From: Gymnorhina tibicen
Lineage: Eukaryota > Chordata > Aves > Passeriformes > Artamidae
Direction of reading: 5' to 3'
Length of the DNA stretch: 64,000 nt
Assembly: GCA_013399875.1 (NCBI GenBank)
Contig: VXAZ01018004.1
Coordinates: 1-64,000, forward strand
Part shown: in pieces, positions 1 through 12,701 of the stretch
Position numbering within the stretch: position 1 is the stretch's first letter
Layout: each line of letters opens with the position of its first letter
Translations under genes and position numbers: made by a program
Notes under the pieces: model-generated
What the model was told of the DNA's origin: nothing
What the model saw: only the letters and a program-made list of their open reading frames with translations
Databases searched by the model: none

Positions 1-2960
1 GGTATTATTGGAATTAATTAATTGGTACTAATACTACAGTTACGGTGATCCATGTCTGCCACTTCCTCAGAAATTTGGATGTGGACAACAAGTACATACA
101 GGCAACTAATACCATCACAACATTAATGAGGAAATTCATCCTTATGCTGCAGAGTAGCTCCTCTTACAAATGTGCTGTTCATTCACCCTGATGAATTTAG
201 AAATAGAATTGATAAATGCTTTTAAAACAGTCATCACAATAAAAAAAATCAGTAAAACATGAGAGAAAAATCCAAGAAAATATGTAGAACAATCCCAGTT
301 CAGACTAGATGAGAACTTCGGTAAAAGATAACTGAGCCATGTAAATGTTTCAGAGAGTACACCTGCAGTTAAAATGTCATTATAAAGATTTTGATAGTGT
401 GTTAACCTTCTCAGTGAGGTATAAATAACTTGGCTTAGAGAGGAACAACATTTCTGCTTGGCTATACACAACCTTATAGTTAATTTATTTTTATCTCAAA
501 ATTATCTATCTCCACAATAACAGTGATAAGAACACAGCAACTTCTGCAGGTCAGACCCTGTCTTGCAAACAGCTGGATAGCAACAACTGCTCTCTGCATA
601 AATATCTCATTATTTGTAGACATACAACAACCCTGCTCAGAAACAGACTGTACTTATTGAGATGTAAATCCAAGAACAGTGGTGATGGACAAGATCAGAC
701 CCTGGAGAAATGATTGTTGCTGAACTTGTATGATATGTAGGGACTATAATTTATATTGCTTTATTTAGTTTCATTGTGTTAATGCACGAATCCATGATGT
801 TGCTAATGGATATCACTTAAAAATTCCTCCAAGTTTATAGATATTCAAATATATGAAACTCAGTTAACAAAATTGTCTCAGAAGCAAAGCAACATAGTAG
901 TTGAGAGGACCAATTTTCCAAGTATTAATATTGGGATCTAATCCCAGTTCACTGAAGATTTATAAGCTGAGACTTAACCTCTAGGTTTAAAATGCTTTAA
1001 AGCCTGGGTAAGCAAGATGTGTCCTTTATTAAAACAGCAACAAAACTTACTCTTAGAGCTTTGACCTCAGCATATAAAGAGAACCATCACAGAAAAGTTA
1101 TGGGGTTTTTTAATATATTAATTGTAAAATGCTAAATGAACTACATGTTTTGGTAACGTGATCTGAAATGGACAGAGAAGCAAAAAACTTCACAAAAATA
1201 ATGGATGAGTTAATAATTACTCCAAATTCTTTCCTTCAAAGAAAGCCATATCATGTTATCCACATATTCTCTTAGTCCGCCAGTTTAGGAAAATGTCAGG
1301 AGTTTAAATTCTGTAATGCATTTTCACTTTCTTTATGACCTTCCCTATTCATGGAATTGGAGAAGAAGTACATGATAACAACTGGGTAACAGTAATATTT
1401 AAATTGTCAGGAGAATAGATTAGGCTCATAGTATTTTCTGTTCTCATTACAGCCATTGTCATACAAATGTAGAATTCAAATTTAAATGCCTCATATATTC
1501 TCGCAATCACAACTGTAAAATGTTCTTTTGTGACCTTCTCAATGTTTGTTTTCTGATTTATTAACACCTTCTATAGTTCTCTGCCCAGAGCTCTCATAAT
1601 ATGTAAGGGGAATGTCAGAATGCTCGGCCTATTTACACTTAGTATTTTTTAAAAGTTTATATATTATAAAGAGTTTATAACAGAGGGCATCTTCTAAGTG
1701 GACAACATCAAACAAATAACTGAATAAAATAAAAATATTACATCAGAAATGGCCACTTATATGCACTTTCTTTACAAAGTCTAGCTATTCAAAATTAACT
1801 CCAAGAACTAAAACAGCCTGATAAAACCTTTTGACATCTTTTTTTTCCTTTTTAAACTGTTTTAGTATTTATCTAAAACTCATTTTAAAATAATGATAAT
1901 AAGTTACTGGATTACCACATTATTGACTAATGCATACTATAGCCTACCTATTGAAATTTACTGATGACTTGAAGAAACAAGAAACACATTTCTCTGTGTT
2001 AAACTACAAAGAATTTGCAAGTGAAATTGAACAAGGATTCATAGTGATTGCTGCCTCATGATTATGTCTTGAAAGTAGCTAACAAGTGGATACTAAGGCA
2101 CCAAGAGTAATTTAGGGGGAAAACAAAAGTTGCATTTGATTCTTTGAGTATTTCAAGTCACAATTTTAATATGTTTAGGTTAAATTAATTTTCAAAGCAC
2201 AGCTTCATGCAAGTAATATGGAAATATCTTATTACTACTATTTTTTAACAAAATAATGCAGAGAAAATGATGCAAATTAGTCAAAGTTATTGGTGAATCT
2301 ATTTATGTTGGCGGAGAAAATGGATGAGCTTAAAATATAGCAGTCACAAATTTTAAAATCTCAAAAGCTGCATAATGAAAGTATTTATGTCTTTTCTGTG
2401 TGAGGATGACATCATCACAATGGCTCTTTTGATGGATAATTTCTTTCTGTGTTTGCTGTGTTCTTTCTGCATGTTAGACTTAATGGTCAAAATGGTTAGC
2501 ATTTTATTGAATTTCTTATGATAGATAGTATCCAGCCAAATTGCTACCACTGTTTTCCTGCTTTTCTGATGCCACCAAGATCACTGAAAAACAGACAAAT
2601 ATGACTAAATATTTGTCTAAATATTATATAAAACTTCTACTTTTACATGTCAACCTATTATACTCTCATTGATAAGAAAAAAGTTAAATGACGTGGTAGG
2701 GTTAGTGGTAACTAAAAATATCAAAAATCACAGGAATGCTAAACTAATCCTTAAAGCAAGTATTAGAAAGCCAAGAAATCAAAAGAAAAACAAATGTTGA
2801 AAGTAATTTAAATGTTTTGTGAAAGCAAATAATAAAGCAAATAAAGCAAACCCGTTTACATAATCTTAAATTTATTAGATAACTTCATAGAGGCAAAAAA
2901 AAAAAGTAATAGTGAATATTGACAGAACAGCAACAATGCTCACACTTTCATTGTCGCCTA
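1..2960. other. AT-rich unique DNA, no gene recognised
   Basis: Low-complexity-poor, AT-rich sequence with stop codons in all frames. The longest open frames, near 142-471 and 1349-1567 on the minus strand, show no recognisable domain and have the composition of random AT-rich DNA. I see no tRNA-like fold, splice-bounded exon or transposon end. It could be intergenic or intronic. Confidence 0.5.
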
Positions 2961-2963
2961 AAT

Positions 2964-3725
2964 CATAGAATGATAGCTTGGAGGGACCCTTATGATCATC
3001 TCGTTCGTAGCTCTCTGCCATGAGCAGGGACACCTTCCACTAGATCAGGGTGCTCTGTGTCCCATCCAGCCTGGTCTTGAACACTTCCAGGGATAGGACA
3101 TCCATATCTGGGCAACCTCTTCCAATGCCTCACCACCTTCACAATAAAGAATTTGCTCCTCACATCTAATTTAAACCTGCCCTCTTTCAGTTTGTAGCCA
3201 TTCCCTCTTATTCTGTCATTATGTAACCCAGTAAGAAGTCCCTCCCCATCTTTCTTGTAGGCTCCCTTCATGTGAAGGCCATAAAAGGCCACAAAAGGCC
3301 TCTGAAGCCTTCTCTTCTCCAGGCTGAACCTCATCTGTCTCAGTGTGTCTTCATAGGAGAGATGCTCCAGGCCTCTGATCATCTTCATGGCCTCCTCTGG
3401 ACTCACTCTAGCAGGTCAATGTCTTTCTTGTGATGAGAACCCTAGAGCTGGATGCAGCACTCCAGGTGGGGTCTCACCAGAGTGGAAAAAAGGGGCAGAA
3501 TCATTTCCTTTGATCAGCTGCCCACTCTGCTTTTGGTGCAGCCCAGGACATAGTTAGCTTTTCGGGCAGAAAAGTGTGCACTGCTGAGTCATGTTGAGCT
3601 TCTTATCAACCAACACGCCCAAGATCTCCCCAGGGCAGCTCTCATTCCATTCTCTGTCCAACCTTTGTTTATGTTTTTGTATCATGTGAATCCCAGCTGT
3701 ACAAACTGGCCCAAGGACCTCAACT
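2964..3725 (-). mobile_element. CR1 LINE fragment, 3' end
   Basis: A 5'-truncated CR1 non-LTR retrotransposon in reverse orientation. On the minus strand it ends near 2964 with the CR1 3' tail (ATCATTCTATGATT). An open stretch at 2996-3406 (minus) reads as the C-terminal part of CR1 ORF2, with the familiar words GAYKKDGEGL, RGNGYKLKEGRFKLDVR and VVRHWKRLPR. The sequence beyond 3406 continues CR1 homology to about 3725, where the copy is cut off. It holds no RT or endonuclease domain and cannot be autonomous. The open frame is a remnant, not a gene. Confidence 0.93.
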
Positions 3726-6700
3726 GAATTTTGTTACACAGGATTTATGGAACAGAAGATCTTGGCTGGAGTCACAGATAATTTTATCCCTCATATTCTT
3801 TTCTTCCTTAGTTCTGATATTAACATTAGAATAGCACTCAAACTATTTTTTTTTCTTCCTTGCACTCCTTCTTCCTATGTTATTTATGTTTTGGATTTGT
3901 TTAGATTATTTTTAAATTTTATCAGCACTATTTCAAGTTAAAGGTGAGACTGGAAATACCTGTTTTTGTCAACAGAGTAAGAGGACTTAAGAGAGCTTTC
4001 TAGTTCATTTTGAGCTGTAGAGATGTGCTTATCGGTGCCACAGCATGAAAGGTGTTTTAGATTAGGACCAAGGGAGAGACTATAAAGAATCATGTCAAAT
4101 TAACACCTGTGGGACAGAAGGTGGAAGAACAGAAAGATCTTAATCAAAATATCTTGAAAGAATTCATCCAAAAAATAGCTGAATGATGGAAACCTTGGCA
4201 ACTCCGGAGTGACAGACTAAAGTATTTCTGCTCTATTTCTGTGTTTAATATGCAAGCAGATGAATCTGGTTCAATTGTACAAGAAAAATTTACCTACAAA
4301 TGTGTTTGGAATTTGTGTTACTATCAAACCAAGTGATACAATAAGATTAAAGATTTTGATAGCCAAACTTAAAATTAATAACATTTTGCTATAGTCTCTT
4401 GCTAGAATATACTACCTGCCATCAACCAAAATAAAATAAAATAAAATAATCAGGTTTTTCAATCAACCTCTGAAAAATTTCCATTTTTAAAATACAGTAT
4501 CTAACTTATAATTCTTAGAAGTATAAAAGACATCAGTTCTGAAATTTTATCACTCCTAGTTAGATGATCTGTGTAAATTGCAACTCAAAAATTAATGCAT
4601 TCTCTAGATTTTAGAGACACCTCCTTTCTTTTGCCAGATTTATAGCTGAAGTGTGCCATTCTACAGAAACCTCTTGGAGCCTGAACCTCTTTATTTTGTA
4701 AGTATTAGGTTTTCCAGTATGAAAAATAATACTTTTCCAGCCAGATTAATTAAGTGCAATGGCACAATCACCCTACATTGCAAGATAAGTTCATCAGCTG
4801 TATCTGTTCCCAGAGAGTACCAGTGTGCCGACAGACTCAATCCCTTATTTAAGAATGGCAGTTTGTATTCAGATCACATATTAATAAACTTCCAGCTTCA
4901 GCATCTCTCCAGTTTTAGTAGAGTGTCTATCTGGAATAATAAATACAGATCTGAAAAAAAGAGCTCTGTACTTGAGTTTTAGTACATGGAAATTTCCCCT
5001 CATGTCCTATTTTCCCTTTCAGGAACATAATAAATTATTTCCTGAATGTGTTTATCAGAAAACCTTAGACATTTAGTTAAACACTTTCACATCTACTTTA
5101 TGCACAATTGTCTGGGCAAGTATCTTGACTATCATATTTTGTTTGTTGCACCATTTATCTTTGGTGCAATGAGCCATATGCACCTATAAGAAACAATGGC
5201 TTCTTGCTGTTTTGAGATTGCATTAGTTAAGCCTTGATTGACAGCCAAAATTTTTACTCATTTTAGCATTAACCTAAGTGAAACTTTTGCAATGTAGAAA
5301 TGTGTTGCATTTATCTTATCATAAGCATTATGTGCATTTCTCCCATTTAATGCTTAGCCGTTGCACAGACAGAAGTGCCAGTTCCATCTTTTCAAAAGGA
5401 AATAAACAAACAGGAACATCCCTCTACATTGGGGCACTCGTTAATGAAACATCTAAATAACCACATCAACACAGAACACAGCAGTATTAAATTCTTTCAG
5501 GATGGGAGATAGCTTGTAAAATATTTTCTAAGCTACCATGTAGGTCTCAAATGACAACATAGTCAAATCTGTCTTTGGAGTCCAGAGACCCATTCAACTA
5601 CTCTTCTCGCTAATGGCTGTATTGGGTATTTTGCAAGACCTGTAAGCTCTAATAAGAGTGTGATGCTGCTGCATCATAAACACAGGGAACGTGCCAGAAG
5701 AGTGATAAATGAAGTGAGCATTGAGAGATGCAATACACGACCCACAGGACACCCAAGCTCTTCTGTAGGAGCAGCAGGAGGCCAGGCACGTGATTACATT
5801 TAGGAAAGTGGTTTCTGCCTTACTGACATCAGTGACAATTTCTCTGCTCACTATAACAGGATCACCAACTTCACACAGACACAAGTTCATGTTTATGTGT
5901 CTGAATGCAGAACTGGACCTCACCCTGATACTTCCAACTTTTATCTTGTAGATAGTCTGTTTCTTAGATCTAGCAATTGCCTCTTTGATTCAGACATTTT
6001 GCAATGCTTTTGAATTCAGTACCAAATTAGCTTTTTATAGAATAAGCCTCTACACAAAATATTTTAAGTATTTCAAGTCATATTCAGACTCTATAATAAT
6101 TTTTTGAGGGATACCTGACTCATGCTTTAGTCAGACACTATAATAATTTCTTCTTGTTGAAGACTTGATTGATAACCTGCTGAAATCAACTAATAAAGTC
6201 ATATGCCTTCAACAGCTTTTGGATCAGGCTCTTATGGCCTGTGAGTAAATATAAATCATCTCATTTTATATTTAAAATTAAGAAAATATCTTTTGCTTTC
6301 AAAATGGACTCTATAGACTTCATTTTATTTTTTAGAAACTACTTTATACAGGTTGGAAAATACAATATCAATGGATTCAATTATTCAATACTTAAAACAG
6401 AATTGGGCAAGGAAATATTTTAAGTTCTTAAAATGGTTTAGCATTTACTCTGATAAAACTTCAGCATTCTTTAAAAAGGATTTGTATTGTTTATTTGTAA
6501 TCCTTTAATAGTGAATTTTATTTCACAAATACATTTTATTGTATTTCTAAGCTGTTAGAACATGAATAAAGAATGCAGTATATAAGACAGTGTTATGGTT
6601 ATTATGACACAAAGGTAATATTCTATATTTTTGTATAAAGCAAATGCTTACATCTTTAGAAAGTAAGTCCGTTCTTTTGGAATATCTGAAGAGATTGATT

Positions 6701-6789
6701 ATTTCCAACTTGGAAGTAAGATAGTTGCCCTTTCCTTATGTCTGTTTGATTTCCTGCCCCTCACCCAGGAAAGCTGTCTCAAGTGGAGT
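3726..6789. other. AT-rich unique DNA with a short (AAAAT)n
   Basis: No gene recognised. A small (AAAAT)n microsatellite lies at 4428-4449. Open frames near 4653-4982 (plus) and 5594-5923 (minus) have no domain I can name. Near 6083 and 6131 the word AGAC(T/A)CTATAATAATTT occurs twice, 48 bp apart, which may be a decayed local duplication. Confidence 0.45.
4428..4449. repeat. (AAAAT)n microsatellite
   Basis: About four tandem AAAAT units visible directly in the sequence. Confidence 0.9.
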
Positions 6790-7065
6790 TTAATTAGAGG
6801 AGAGAGGACCGGTGTGGCACAGGCACAGCAGTGCACACGGACAGGCTGGCTCCAGCTTACACCCCAAGAGCCCCTTCTGTCCCCCATTCCCACACAGTGC
6901 CCCAACCCAAGGAGCCTTTCCTACTCCACATGGGTCTGGCCCAGCCCCAAGGCTCCCCTGGGGCTCCCGTGGCAGTGGGAAGGGGCCGCCCCACTGCCCT
7001 GTGGGGCTGCCAGGGCTCCCCCACCCCTGTGCATGGGGATCAGCCTTTGGCTACCATAGCCTGAC
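6790..7065. other. Isolated GC-rich patch, unassigned
   Basis: About 275 bp of clearly higher GC content inside AT-rich flanks, rich in C runs on the plus strand. Three plus-strand frames stay open across it (about 121, 81 and 77 codons). That is expected when TA-containing stop codons become rare, so I do not treat any of them as a gene. CpG is sparse, so it is not a typical CpG island. It could be a fragment of a GC-rich repeat (LTR or satellite-like) or a conserved element. I do not recognise it. Confidence 0.5.
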
Positions 7066-10000
7066 AGACACTTTTTCTGTCTTTGTTATAAACAAATTAG
7101 CAGAGGATAATTTACTCAGGCCACCACCTCTTGGAATGATTTCAGTACTTTGCTACAAGAAAAGTCGTGTTAAATAAAGGAGTTTGAATTATTTAGTAAG
7201 ACAAGAGAGCCATGGAAGAAATTCTTAACTGCACAGAAGAACCTTGATTTGTTACTTGCAGGAAAAAAGTGGACTATTCTGATTTATTATACAAGTGGCA
7301 AACTAGGAAGTGTCTCTCCTAACTCCTGAGCAGAAACATTCTCATTCCTATCTTTCCTATGTCTTCTTAACTTTCTTAATCTTCTAGTTGTCTTTCTGCT
7401 TTCTTCCATTTCCTCTTTTTCCTCTTCTGCTTCTGTCTGCTTATCTGCTATTTCAAAAGGAACTGATGCATACTATTTTAAATGTGTGCAGAATTTTTTC
7501 CCAGTGTCTCATCCCATTTAAACCAATAGCCACAAAGTGTTTATTACTTTTATATTGTTTTCTAAATTTAAGTGACTTTTGATCACAGAAGCAGCTCAGT
7601 ACTCTTCTATTCAGTGGAATTTTAATTTAGAGTTTAGTAGCACTGCAGGGAAATGATTTATTAATTGACTACTTGGGGCCCTTACTTGGGGTGAATAAGG
7701 CATGGAAAACTGGCAATGACAAACATGGTGTGATAAACTGACTAAAATTACAGAGATTACTATTAGGAATAGATTGCAAAGGCAGGAAGAGGGGATCTTT
7801 TAAGGGAAAAAGGCTCCAAATTCACAGAAAACTGGAGAGGAGCTTCAGGGAGCAGAGCCATGCAAGGCCAATATTTTTTGGCAACCTTGGCAGTAATAAA
7901 ATATCAGGATGATGTTCCCCAGGTACACCAGAAAAAACAAAATTGGAGGCAAATGTAGCAAAACTGGGGCCTGTGAGGAAAAAGACGTGGCAGTGGGATG
8001 TTTATCTGGCAGGAGACAGTTGCAAAGAAATTAAGGTACTAGGATGGTGAAAATAGGGTTGAAAAATGGAAAAAATGCATAATGAGGTATGAGAATCCTG
8101 AGCCAAAGTTCTCACATGAGCAGGCAAACATAATTTTGACAAAATAGCAACAGGGTGACATCAGCACCTCACAACAAACCCTTGGAACATTCTCACTAGT
8201 CTTCCATCTCCACTGTCTAAATTGTCCTCTATGGTGACTTCATAATATGAGCATTTAAAAATACTTAAAATTGTAACGAACAAATTATGGAGACATTTCC
8301 TCTAGATACTATATTCTGAATCTTAAATTTAATTTAAAAAAGGGAAAAAATGTGACAGGTTCTTGATAATAGTGGCATTTCCGCAGTCTATACTGCAGCA
8401 ATCCTCTAACCTTGACAAAGGTCCACTGAGATTAGCCTCTAGAAAAGCTGGTATCATATGCAACATCTTTAGCCTCAGGTTAATGGGATAAATAATTAAG
8501 GCAAGTACTCTGTGTAATGAGGTGAATTTTAGCATTTTAATATAATAATCAGATCTAACCAATTGTCAAGTCTCTCTACAGGCTTTGTCTGTCCTGGGAC
8601 TTGCTATTTTTAGCACAAAATGTAGTCAGGAATGCAAATTACTGTAGTAAGATGACAGGATAGGGCAGAAGTAGAACATGGCATATATCTCATGTAGTTA
8701 CAGAAAATGAATACCTGTAATCTGCAACTACCCTTTCCACACCTGTATCTGCCGGAGTGAATTGCAAAAACAGCATCTGTTCAAACCTACTGCCTAACAG
8801 CTCCTAATTAACTCACTTGCATAATTCAGAGTGTTTACTCTGGTTACTACCTACTACCATGAAGTTTAAGCTAATGCTGAACAAAACAACAACAACAACA
8901 ATCAAATCATATTGTAGCCATTTTCCTGATCACTGGCAAAAGAGGATTTTTATCCCTTTTTCTCTCTTCATGATGGCACGCCACATGGCCATAATTTGCA
9001 ATGTGTGAAAATAAGGAATTTGATTCTGTGGAGAGCTTCTAAAAATTTTATAAAATTCAAACCACAAAGTTTCAATATGCATGATATTACTCTTTTTTTT
9101 TTGTTTTGCTATGCCAGTGTTTCAGAACAAGCTCTGATAAATAAACTACATTGTTCTAATTTGTCGTAGCTACTGATCCCCCAGAGTAGTCTCAGGTGAA
9201 AAGATTGCTAAAGCTTTGACAGCACACAGCAATGAACCATAATTTCTGCCTGTTATGCAGAAGAGACCTGTGGCATAGAGTTAGCAAAAAACTACAATAA
9301 AAATACAAGTATCACCAAAGGTATGAGCAGCAGAAGGAATTTATCGAGAATTGTAGACAGTCTCAAAGCCTTACAATTACTGTGTCTTAATTAAGCTTTT
9401 ACTTTTCATAGGATATGTCTTGGGGTGACTTTATGCTGTTGTATCCCCTATCACTGCTTTATGCCCAGACATGATTCCTGAGCCTTTCTATGCCTTTAAA
9501 ACTGGATGCAAGAGACAGAGAAAAAAAACTGAGTGAACTTTTCCCTGAATTTGGCCTAAACCACCACAGGATATTATAACAATTGCAGATCTAACAGAAA
9601 GTAAAAGCTGTTTTGTGCTCTCTCTGTCATTAGGGAATCAGAATGGGTCATGATCTAATTTGTATAGATACAAATTAAAGCACCTTATGTGTTGTTCTGC
9701 TGTAGATGCATCATAGATCCAAAAAGAGAATGGACACATGTAAGCAGGCTTTTATTTTTTGGTTAATGTATTCATCTACAAACAAGAACATCTGAATCGT
9801 AATCCCTGCTTCCTAAGGTGCTTCCTCTTTGGTTGTTTGGTTCTTCCCCTTGTTTTTTTTCCCCCTTGGTCTTGCTTTGGTTTTAATTTGTTTGTTTTAC
9901 ATACTGAAAACTACATAATATAGTATTATCAGTGTTAGGAAAAAGGGACTAGTTATGGTACACATTATGGCTAACTCAAAACATTAACTAGTAGATTGTT

Positions 10001-10199
10001 TTATTAATATTCTTTCTTCATTTTTTCTTCTGTCTCCTTCTGTCTTGAAATTCCTTCTCATAGAAATTACTTACTTCCAGCTTATATTGTCATACTCTGC
10101 TAAGACAGACGCCAAATGGGGTAGCATTTTCTACACTTGGGTAACAGATTCAGTCCTCCTGAAACAGACCAGAAGTGCAACTCGTGGGAAGAAAATATA
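7066..10199. other. AT-rich unique DNA, no gene recognised
   Basis: Nothing gene-like seen. A short (AAC)n run is at 8884-8900. A somewhat purine-rich stretch at about 7650-8150 shows no recognised repeat family. Confidence 0.45.
8884..8900. repeat. (AAC)n microsatellite
   Basis: Five tandem AAC/CAA units seen directly. Confidence 0.85.
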
Positions 10200-10808
10200 T
10201 GCCCAGGTGGCCACTAAGGCAAACAGCACCTTGTCTTGTATCAGCAATAGTGTGGCCAGCAGGACCAAGGCAGTGATCATCCCCCTATTCTTGACACTGA
10301 TGAGGCCGCACCCCAAATCCTGTGTTCAGTTTTGAGCTCCTCACAAGGACATTGAGGTTCTGGAGCGCTGTCTAGAGGAAGGCAACAAAACTGGTGAAAG
10401 GCTGGGGCATAAGTCTAATGCAGAGCAGCTGAGGGAGGTGGGGTTGTTTAGCCTAGAAAAAAGGAGACTCAGGAGAGACCTTACTGCTCTCTACAACTGC
10501 CTGAAAGGAAGTAGGAGTCTCTTCTCCCTGTAACAAGTGACAGGACGAGAGGGCATGGCCCCAGGTTGTGCCAGGGGACATTTCGATTGAATATTAAAAA
10601 TAATTTATTCACAGAAGGGGCTTTTAAGCATTGGAATAGGCTGCCTAGGGCAGTGGTGGGGTCATGGTCCCGAGAGGTGTTTCAAAGACATGCAGATGTG
10701 GTACTTAGGAACATGGTTTAGTGGCAGACTTTGCAGTGCTGGGTTAAGAATTGAACTCGATGATCTTAAGGTCTTTTCCAACCTAAACTATTTCATTATT
10801 CTATATCA
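10200..10808 (+). mobile_element. CR1 LINE fragment, 3' end
   Basis: A 5'-truncated CR1 copy in plus orientation. Recognisable consensus words run in order: GCCCAGGTGGCC, the TATCAGCAATAGTGTGGCCA block, TGGTGAAAGGCTGG, GTGACAGGACGAGAGGG, and the 3' UTR phrase GATGATCTTAAGGTCTTTTC. It closes with a TTTCATTATTCTAT tail near 10808. It covers only the last part of ORF2 and the 3' UTR, and the coding frame is broken by stops. A second CR1 copy begins about 180 bp downstream in the same orientation. Confidence 0.92.
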
Positions 10809-10989
10809 CAGTTGATGCAAGTCTCCAAAGCTGCATTAACTGCTTAATTTCTCAGGGGAAAAGAGAGATGTTTTATCACAAGATAATTTATTAACTGAGA
10901 ATGTAAGAGATCATGGTAAGTGTCCTAAAAACTACAAAAGATGGTCCAGAAATATTTAACTTACTTTGCTTCTCCCATATCATCTTGAA

Positions 10990-11970
10990 CCTCTGTGCCT
11001 GGGAAGATCAAGGAACAGATCCTCTTAGAAGCTATGCTAAGACACAAGGAGCACAGGGAGCAGATTTCAGACAGCCAGCATAGCTTCACCAAGGGCAATC
11101 TTGCGTGGCCAACCTAAGTGCTTTCTATGATGGAATAACTGAATCAGTGGATAAGGGAAGAGCTACAAATGTCATTTATCTGGATTTCTGTAAAACCTTT
11201 GACATAGTCCCCTACAACATCCTTCTCTCCAAACTGGAGAGTCGGATTCAACAGGTAGGCTGTTAGATGGATTAGGAATCGGTTGGATAGTCGCATCCAG
11301 ATGGTAGTGATCCATGTCTCAGATTTTCAATGGACATCAGTGATAAGTGGTTTCCCTAAAGGCTCTGTATTGGGACCAATGTTATTTAATAATTTCATTA
11401 ATGACATAGACAGAGGGATTAAGTGCACCCTCAGCAAATTTTCAGATGACACCAAGCTGAGTGGTGTGGTTGACACAACTGAAGGACAGGATGCCATCCA
11501 GAGGGACCTGGACAGGCTAAGGGAGTGGGAATCTCATGAGGTTTAACAAGACTTAGTGCAAGGTACTCCACCTGGGTTGGGGCAAACCCCAGTATCAACA
11601 CAGGCTGAGAGATGAACAGATCGAGAGCAGCTCTGCTGAGAAGGACCTGGCAGTGCTAGTGGGTAAGAGACTGGACATGACCCAGCAATGAGCACTCATA
11701 GCCCAGAAAACCAACCATATCCTGGGCTGCATCCAAAGCAGTGTGGCCAGCAGGGCGAGGGTGTGGACTCTATCCCTCTGCTCAAGTGAGATCCCAGCTG
11801 GAGTGCTGCATCCAGCTCTGGAATCCCCAGCACGATAAGAACGTCAATCTGTTGGAGCAAGTCCAGAGGGGGCCACAAAAGTGATCAGAGGGATGGAGCA
11901 CCTCTCCTATGAGGAAAGCCTGAGAGCATTGTGATTGTTCAGCCTGGAAAAAGGAAGGCTTTGGGGTGAC
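10990..11970 (+). mobile_element. CR1 LINE, RT-region portion (left of LTR)
   Basis: Left part of a longer, 5'-truncated CR1 copy. It covers the middle of ORF2, including reverse-transcriptase sequence. A plus-strand open stretch at 11283-11546 contains [16 protein letters not shown] and [12 protein letters not shown]. These match the CR1 RT palm, where the catalytic motif is normally FADD and here reads FSDD (11439-11450). Upstream, the words for DFCKTFDIV and GFTKGN also fit CR1 RT, but in frames broken by indels. Homology stops abruptly at 11970, where an LTR is inserted, and resumes at 12697. The copy is dead. Confidence 0.94.
11966..11970. repeat. Target site duplication GTGAC, left
   Basis: GTGAC here matches GTGAC at 12697-12701, and both fit the CR1 context. 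Together they bracket the LTR as a 5-bp duplication. Confidence 0.85.
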
Positions 11971-12696
11971 TTATGTATTGAGTGAAAGCATTAGACAAGC
12001 TCTGACAGGTTCAGATTTTTGGCAGCAGCTTTATTCAGGTGACTCACACCTAAACCACTTTGGCTCACAAGTTCCCAAGAATGGCTGATCAGGTCTATTG
12101 TAAAATGAGTTATTTATTAATAGACAGGTTGACAGACAAATGGCCTTAAAGAGAGTTACTTACTAGACAGGTTAAAACAAAGAACTACTAGTAGATTACA
12201 TAAGACAGTGCACAACAAAAAGGTACCTATATTACAGCTAGCAAAGAAACAGTATAGATCAGGAGTCAATGTAACTTACCATCAAATTGATGATGGGGTA
12301 CACAGATTCCTTTTACTCAGCTCCCGAGAGAATAACCACAAAGCAGTGTCCTGGCTCTGGGGCAAAGCCCCACACATTTCCGGGGAATGTGCAGAAGACT
12401 TCTGCTTTGTGAAAGTTTTGTGTAGCTTTTATAGTTTGTAAAATGAAAGTGAAGTGTCTGTCAGTCACAAATTCAAGCTCATCTTCCTTCAATCTTGCTC
12501 TCAAGGCAAGATGTATATTGTCAGCTGGGAATGCCACCTCCATGGTGCCAGAAATAACTTACTACCAGACAGATGTCTGGCTTGAGATATTTCAGCAATT
12601 AGCAAATTCATGTGAGGGGGAAGATACCCTGAGTTATCTCACCAGCTGATAGGCAGAACAGATAAGCCCTCCTGTGGAAGGGAACATCCTGCCACA
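11971..12696 (-). mobile_element. Solo LTR of an endogenous retrovirus, family A copy 1
   Basis: A 726-bp solitary LTR inserted in a CR1 copy, flanked by a perfect GTGAC 5-bp target duplication. On the minus strand it starts TGTGGCAGGATGTTCCC. A TATA-like CTATAAAAG lies at 12426-12434 and an AATAAAGCTGCTGCC polyadenylation signal at 12030-12035, giving a sensible U3-R-U5 order. The U5 end has lost the terminal CA expected from copy 2. No internal gag, pol or env sequence adjoins it, so it is a solo LTR produced by LTR-LTR recombination. A 5-bp duplication is typical of ERVL-like elements but does not prove the class. A 728-bp relative is at 53715-54442. Confidence 0.9.
12426..12434 (-). promoter_or_regulatory. 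TATA-like box of LTR family A copy 1
   Basis: CTATAAAAG on the minus strand. The same motif sits at the equivalent place in copy 2 (54193-54201), which supports it as the LTR promoter element. Confidence 0.65.
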
Positions 12697-12701
12697 GTGA
12701 C
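12697..12701. repeat. Target site duplication GTGAC, right
   Basis: Right-hand copy of the 5-bp duplication flanking the LTR at 11971-12696. Confidence 0.85.

Noticed and set aside
6812..7177. Three overlapping plus-strand open frames of 77-121 codons
   Set aside because: They coexist in three frames over one GC-rich patch, have no domain, and show no start context or splice signals. Scarcity of stop codons in GC-rich DNA explains them.
11283..11546. Possible reverse-transcriptase gene
   Set aside because: It is a fragment of a dead CR1 ORF2, with neighbouring frameshifts and an altered catalytic motif.
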